Shown here one piece after another: positions 58,100-64,000 of a stretch of DNA of 64,000 bases. Under the pieces are notes generated by a model that was not told the origin of the DNA, did not search any database, and was given only the letters and a program-made list of their open reading frames with translations. This DNA comes from Cliona cf. orientalis (Eukaryota; Porifera; Demospongiae; Clionaida; Clionaidae), in the NCBI GenBank assembly GCA_963930775.1, contig OZ005702.1, forward strand, positions 5,084,001 through 5,148,000, written 5' to 3'. Position 1 is the first letter of the stretch. The number at the start of each line of letters is the position of its first letter. The position numbers were made by a program, and so were the translations under genes.

Positions 58100-60485
58100 G
58101 TCAACTGGACCAAGTTGATGATAGAGGCAGTCATGAACCAGTGGATATAGCCAGCAAAATTGAAAATTTAGAAGATCAATTTGGTACTCTCCGAACTAGG
58201 ATTATGCTTGAACTATCAGCTAAACCTGACATGACCGTGCAAACATTGTTAGCAAACTTAACAGGTCTACCACTGTCATTGAGAAAAGAATATGAATCAT
58301 CCATAGCAAAACGTATGCCTAGTATGCAAACTGAGACACAAGTTAATGAATTATTTATTCACCTCAATCCTCTCACATTGTTTATAGACTATGGATTGAT
58401 TGAATATGTTATAAAGAAGTTTGGTAGTGGTGCCTTAAAGCGAGATATGCGGTCCTATTGCAGTGAAATGGTAGTGTTTATGAAGGAGACAACAATTATT
58501 AAACAGTTAATAGATCATCTTCCTGGCCAAACTGAAATCCGACCAAAATTTTCTCTAATAGAGGCCAAAATCGGTGAAGATGCTAACAAGTGTACTTTAG
58601 AACAACTTAATAGACTTAGAAAGAGATATTGCAGCGAAGTAAAGCTATAAGACATTGTATTTCATCTGGTGGCAGCTGTAGAGTCCAATTCCTTCATTGT
58701 TAGGTGGCTAGTACCATCAGCCATTGTCGATGATATAGTGAAATCTACCAGAAATGTTGACCAAAGGTTCTATCAGGCGTACAAAATCACCTCCCTTACC
58801 CTGGATGGAATGTGGCTGCATATGAGACTGAACTTGAAGTGATGTGGATACACATGAGCAATGCAAAGTTTATTGATCAGTTTCAAATTATACGTAAACA
58901 AATTGCACTTGAATTGAAACTTCAAAATCCACTATTAGATGATCTATCACAGTGTTTGATGAACCAGCATCCTAATCTTCAGAAAGATGCAAGCATATTT
59001 TTGAGCAATGCAATCTTAATTTTTCCATTTCCTCCCTCTGGATTCTTTCTGGATTTTTATATGCTTAGTAAAAAGAATTTTGTAGTGATTACTTAAGAGA
59101 CGTGATGATGTCGTGTTGTAAGTTCATGTCAGGCTTAATTAAACAGTTAACTGCACAACAGCTACTAGACTTACCACCTATTCCGATTAAACATCATGAA
59201 GGTTTTATTGAAGCAGAGTATGGAATCATGGAGGAGCCTTCAGGATACACCTGTAAAAAGATTCTTAGCATCAAAAATTCCATTGTGCAGAGACTGACTA
59301 TAGTAGATTTATGCTTACCATGAACCATGTCAGACAAACACTAAGTGGTTCATTTTTTGTTAGTTGGAAGGGAGACACCAAAGGTTTAGAAGCCCTACTT
59401 GAGAAGATCCAAGAAAATCCTGTGGTACAAAGCATCTGCTACCTTCCACTCAATGCTGCTTTCATAGTACACACTTTCAAATATATGGATCAATCACTAC
59501 CCAACACTGAGTATGAGATCTACTTATCAGTCATTCTCAGCTGCATTCAACGCCATTACGACAGGGAGGGCAGAGGTTATGTCCTACCTAGAGAGCTATC
59601 ATCTTTAGATGATTTTTCCAGGAGTGAAGCAGTGAGACAGCCTTTTCAGTGTCTCTGTGAGCTTGCCTATCGTGGTGTGATGGAGAATAAAGTGACCTTC
59701 TCTTCCAGTGACTTGCCTCAAAGATCCAACACACTCAGTCTTCTTCAAGCAATAGAGAGCTTCCTCCAAAGTGGAATGTCTGTGTTCTATAACTTTCTTC
59801 ACCTGTCAGTCCAAGAGGTTTTGTCTGCCTATTACCTTACAACAAAGTTATCAGATAGTGAGCAGGTGTCTCAATTCAAGCAGTTGTTCAACCAGCCTCG
59901 TTTTGCTGCTGTGTTTCAGTTTTATGCAGCCATCACCAAGTTGAAGAGTCCAGGGATACGCCAAGTTATTGATAAAATAGTAGAAGCCAAGTCCAAGCCT
60001 CTCTTATAGTGTCTCTTCTTCGCTGCTTACACGAGGCTCAGGATCCTGCCCTCTGCCTTTATGTAGCTGAGAGACTAGAGTATAAGCTAGATCTTAGTGA
60101 GACCTCACTCAGTCCACTGGACTGTCTCTCTGTTAGTTTTTTCCTCTCCTCCGTTGCTGGTGAGGAAATTAGTGTTAATTTTTCCCAGTGCCAAATTGGT
60201 GATCTTGGTGCGAAATGTCTGACAAAATGTCTGTCAATGAGCTGTTATACAGACCTTGTAACTGTTAACCTTAAAGGCAATGACATTCATGATATCGGTG
60301 CTTCACATGTTGCTAAATTATTTTATTTCATTGAAAATTTACATCTAGATGTATCAGAAAATCCAATAGGAGATGATGGTGCTTCCTTTATATTGGAAGC
60401 TTTGCAAACAACCATTACACTAAAGTCTTTAACTCTGGTGGGGTATGAGGTCTTTTCAACAAGGATTGAAGATATTCTGATTGCA
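58100..60485 (+). pseudogene. NLR-F1: NLR-A relative that has lost its NACHT domain
   Basis: It starts after the same acceptor as NLR-A (gtgtag at 58099) with the same first words (LDQVDDRG). Both N-terminal domains are present but interrupted: TAA replaces TCA at 58648, and further shifts lie near 58825, 59085 and 59285. At about 59366 the sequence jumps from the second N-terminal domain (GSFFVSW) straight to KGDTKGLEALLEKI, the post-NACHT part, so Walker A and B are deleted (about 820 bp relative to NLR-A). The rest (FLHLSVQEVLSAYYLTT) reads to a shift at 60005 and then LRRs (DIGASHVAKLF, GDDGASFILEAL). From 60009 the frame runs on without a stop through the repeat array into F2. Confidence 0.85.
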
Positions 60486-60839
60486 CTTGGTCAAAATAAT
60501 TCCCTAAAGAAATTCGAAGTATTTTTGAACAATTCAGTAGATGAGGAAGTAACACAACCATCTCTTGATCTAATATCACGTGGTCAAAATTATTCCCTTG
60601 ACGTATCTTTGGACAGTTCAGTAGATGAGGAAGTAACACAACCATCTCTTGATCTAATAGCACTTGGTCAATATAATTCCCTAATGAAATTTGATGCATT
60701 TTTGGACAATTCAGTAGATGAGGAAATAACACAACCATCTCTTGATCTAATATTACGTGGTCAAAATAATTCCCTTGACGTATCTTTGGACAGTTCAATA
60801 GATGAGGAAATAACACAACCATCTCTTGATCTAATAGCT
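60486..60839 (+). repeat. In-frame 177-bp tandem repeat (two superunits, four subunits)
   Basis: Two 59-residue superunits (60486-60662 and 60663-60839). Each is a 31-residue subunit (LGQNNSLKKFEVFLNNSVDE type) plus a 28-residue subunit (RGQNYSLDVSLDSSVDE type). All four end in DEE(V/I)TQPSLDLI. The units begin like the last LRR (ALGQNNSLKKF), so they seem to have grown from it. Period divisible by three. Confidence 0.9.
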
Positions 60840-63752
60840 AGTGTTAATAAGGATGCAAAATTATCTGCATTCATAAACCTAGATAAAACTATGAAAGATA
60901 CACCAAAACTTTCGCTGAATCTTGCTTCTTGTCTTTCCGCTTCAGAGGAATTAAATTCCTTCGTCATTACTTGGCATATACCATCAGTCCCTACTTCCTA
61001 CTTAATAGAATCAGCCAATCAAATTGGACGAGGCCACTTTGAAATGAAACACATACTTTCACTATTTGTTGGTAATCTATGGCTATACAATCCAAAACTA
61101 TGTCCATTTGGCTTTACTCTAAAGCAACAATACCAACAGTCTCTTGGTTCACTGTCTACAGTTGAATGTGAATGGATTCCCTCTCCTACAAGGAAAATAT
61201 TTCGACTAGCTATGATTCAGAAAGAGAGAGTGCAACGAGGTCGTATTGAAGACAGATTTGTACAAATGACAATCAGTGGTAGGGTAGATGATATTCTTCA
61301 TGCTAAATCTTCAGAGGAACTTGACCACATCTTCAGAAACACACTACATGGAGGTGAGATCATTTTGATTGAAGGAGCGTCAGGGTCTGGCAAGAGTACT
61401 CTAACAGTCCACATCTGTCAGAGATGGGGCAAAGGAGAATTATTTCAACAATTCACTGTTGCGATCCTTGTCCAGTTACGAGACCCAGCAGTGCAAAGAG
61501 CACAGACCATAGCTGACCTGCTTCCTGTTGAAAATGCTGAGGAAATAGCCACTGAGCTATTAGCTTCTAATGGACGTGGTATCCTGTGGGTCCTTGATGG
61601 ATGGGATGAGCTCCCACCTTATCTACAGCAAGACTCGATATTTCGCAAACTTTTGCCACCAAATCCTAGTGAGCAAAAGCTAGCAGAAATTGAAAAAGAT
61701 CCTGTATATAGCAAGCACATAGCTAGGGAATGTAGTGAAGTAGAGCTGTGGATTCTGTACCTACAAAATAATCCTGGGTATCAAACTCAGTATTCTAAGG
61801 ATAGGTTTCTCAATGAGGCATCGATCATAGTCACTTCTCGTCAAATTTCATCAAGTGATCTACACCCAGTAGTCTCTTCACGAATCGAGGTGTTGGGGTT
61901 CACCCCAGAGGAGCAGAGGCAGTACTTCACTGAATATCTCAAGGGAGACACCAAAGCTTTAGAAGCCCTACTTGAGAAGATCAAAGAGGACCCTGTGGTA
62001 CAAAGCATCTGCTACCTTCCACTCAATGCTGCTTTCATAGTACACACTTTCAAATACAGGGATCAATCAACGATCACTACCCAACACTGAGTATGAGATC
62101 TACTTATCAGTCATTCTCAACAGCATTCAACGCCATTATGACAGGGAGGGCAGAGATAATGACCTGCCTAGAGAGCAAGCATCTTTAGGTGATCTTTCCA
62201 GGAGTGAAGCAGTGAGAGAGCCTTTTCAGTGTCTCTGTAAGCTTGCCTATCGTGGTGTGATGGAGAACAAAGTGACCTTCTCTTCCAGTGACTTGCCTCA
62301 AGGATTCAACACACTCAGTCTTCTTCAAGCAATAGAGAGCTTTCTCCAAAGTGGAAAGTTGGTGTTCTATAACTTTCTTCACCTGTCAGTCCAAGAGGTC
62401 TTGTCAGCCTATTACATAACCACAGAGTTGTCAGATAGTGAGCAGGTGTCTCAATTCCAGCAGTTGTTCAACCAGCCACGTTTTGCTGCTGTATTTCAGT
62501 TTTATGCTGCCATCACCAAGTTGAAGAGCCCAGGGATACGTCGAGTTATTGCTAGAATAATAGAAGCCAAGTCCAATCCTCTCATAGTGTCTCTTCTTTG
62601 CTGCTTACACGAGGCTCAGGATCCTGCCCTCTGCCTTTTTGTAGCTGAGAGACTAAAGTATACGCTAGATATTAGTGATACCTCACTCAGTCCACTGGAC
62701 TATCTCTCTATTAGTTTTTTTCTGTCCTGTCTTAGAGGCAAGGAAGGTAAAAAGTTTGCTTTTAGTCTCAGACGATGTTATATTGGTGATCTTGGTGCAA
62801 AGTGTTTGACTAAGTTTCTCCACAGCAATGTGTACTATGCCAGTAATGTAGCTATTGACCTTTGTGATAGTAATCTCAATGAGAGAAATACTTTACATAT
62901 TGCTAGGATGCTTTACTTCATTGACCATCTATACTTGTCTGATAATCCAATTGGAGACGCTGGAGCATCCTTGATATCTGAAGCTGTAAAAGAAACAACT
63001 ACACTCAAGACTTTAATCCTACACCACTGTGGGATCACTTCAAGAGGGGTTGAAGATCTTTCAAGAGCACTAGCTCATAACAATTCTCTAAAGAAGTTGG
63101 ATGTTGGTTGGAATGATCTACGAGATGAGGGAATAAGGCACGTGGCTGAGGCCCTCAAACAGAACACACAACTTAAGGAGCTTTGGATTAGTAGCTGTGT
63201 AATGACCGACAAAGAAATAGCTTCTCTGTCCAGTGCTCTCACTGTCAACAACTCTCTCAAGATGTTGCATATGGGTGGAGGCAAAGGAGCACTGACAAAA
63301 GATGGGCTATCAATAATAGCTCATTCGTTGGCTACCAATTCAAAGTTTGTGAAACTAGCAATCCCTTATGACTTTGGCTCTACTACTGCTCGTCATTTAA
63401 TGCATGAGGTCAATAAAGCAAGGAAGAGAAAAAAACTCCCACCCATTGAAATTATAGGTGAGTATACTGTATGTTGTGTACAGTGAATGTATCAGCCATT
63501 TGAGCTGTATTTTCAAGGGTAGCTACACAGGGGCGCATATTCGAGTAAACATTAGACCTTAGCAGGAAATTGAGCCCCGAGTTGGGGGTGGGCTGATATT
63601 CTGTAGTGGGCTCTCTTTCACAAGGGTATGGTAATAATGTTTAAATAATACAGCTGGTTCACACTGTGGGTGGTTCGTTTGTATAGCTAGCGGCATCTTC
63701 AATTTATGCAGCTCCTCGAGTCCTTTCACGCCATATTCCGTCCAAGTACTGA
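60840..63752 (+). CDS. NLR-F2: NACHT-LRR gene, one 7-base frameshift
   Basis: It begins with the C-terminal half of the N-terminal domain (LIESANQIGRGHFEMKHIL). Then NACHT: EGASGSGKST at about 61373, LDGWDELPP at about 61594, and an extra segment of roughly 40 residues (SEQKLAEIEKDPVYSKHIA) absent from NLR-A before IIVTSRQISS. A 7-base duplication near 62070 (gatcaatcaacgatcac) shifts the frame; afterwards the NACHT C-terminal part and LRRs (GDAGASLISEAVKETT, LRDEGIRHVAEALK) are clean to 63457. The donor gtgagt at 63458 joins 63712-63752 in phase 1, ending APRVLSRHIPSKY then stop, matching NLR-A. Upstream it is fused in frame to F1's LRRs. Either a chimera formed by unequal crossover or two degenerate genes read through. 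Confidence 0.8.
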
Positions 63753-64000
63753 TCCTTACAGTACATCCCTCCTCGCTTACTGACGTCACATGATCAGCTA
63801 GCAACACTATAACACAAGATTTATTGGTAAGTGAATTGTACTATTTATAGCTCCCTAGTTTTGTGTATGCACATGTCTGTGGTTTGTCTTGTCATTTTCC
63901 ATTCCTTTTTGTTGTCCCTTTAGCCTACAGTTTCATTGCTAGTTCACTGACACCACATCTCATCATACACCACAAAACATTTTGACACTACCGTGATCAG
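63753..64000 (+). other. 3' flank of NLR-F2
   Basis: It contains a donor-like ttattg|gtaagt at about 63828 and the block ttttgtgtatgcacatgtct ... ccctttagcctacagtttca, shared with the NLR-A flank at 6358-6490. Likely a spliced 3'UTR continuing beyond the window. Confidence 0.5.

Overview
This looks like nuclear DNA from an invertebrate animal. The best fit is a demosponge of the Amphimedon queenslandica type. The reasons are short GT-AG introns, AT-rich spacers packed with small inverted-repeat elements, and a local cluster of Death-NACHT-LRR (NLR-type) innate immunity genes, a family known to be strongly expanded in Amphimedon. The species is inferred, not proven.

Layout. 1515-5444 (+) is NLR-A, a long NACHT-LRR gene with two tandem copies of an unrecognised N-terminal domain and one frameshift. 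9308-12997 (+) is a 5'-truncated, decaying copy of the V-ATPase subunit H gene. 15157-17945 (-) is a kinase/coiled-coil/Kelch gene whose kinase exon is intact and whose Kelch exon is shifted. 18646-33542 is a tandem series of four Death-NACHT-LRR units: B and C broken, D (27419-31058) intact, E reduced to its Death exons; a small NACHT scrap lies at 36770-36860. 38030-39079 (+) is an intact V8/trypsin-like serine protease. 40694-44796 is a Penelope-like retroelement with its GIY-YIG nuclease at the N-terminus, flanked by 419-bp direct repeats. 45497-53547 is a large DNA transposon with about 168-bp terminal inverted repeats. It carries a multi-exon DDE-type (DUF6589-like) transposase on + and a seven-exon RecQ-type helicase on -, arranged tail to tail. 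Each of its two inverted repeats has been hit by a copy of the same 1-kb element. 58100-63752 (+) holds two more NLR-A relatives, one without its NACHT domain, joined by a 177-bp tandem repeat.

How the genes relate. The NLR units share intron phases, a C-terminal mini-exon (A/F type), 3' flanks (B/C/D type) and a promoter block with a GCGCATGCGC palindrome (C/D/E). They therefore arose by local duplication followed by decay, and NLR-D is the one clearly whole member. The rest of the window is mostly inverted-repeat elements, some with clean target-site duplications.

Limits. Coordinates and exon joins were read by eye. Family names come from motif recognition without a database search. Many genes show single indels. 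Most fit pseudogenes, but consensus errors in the assembly cannot be excluded.
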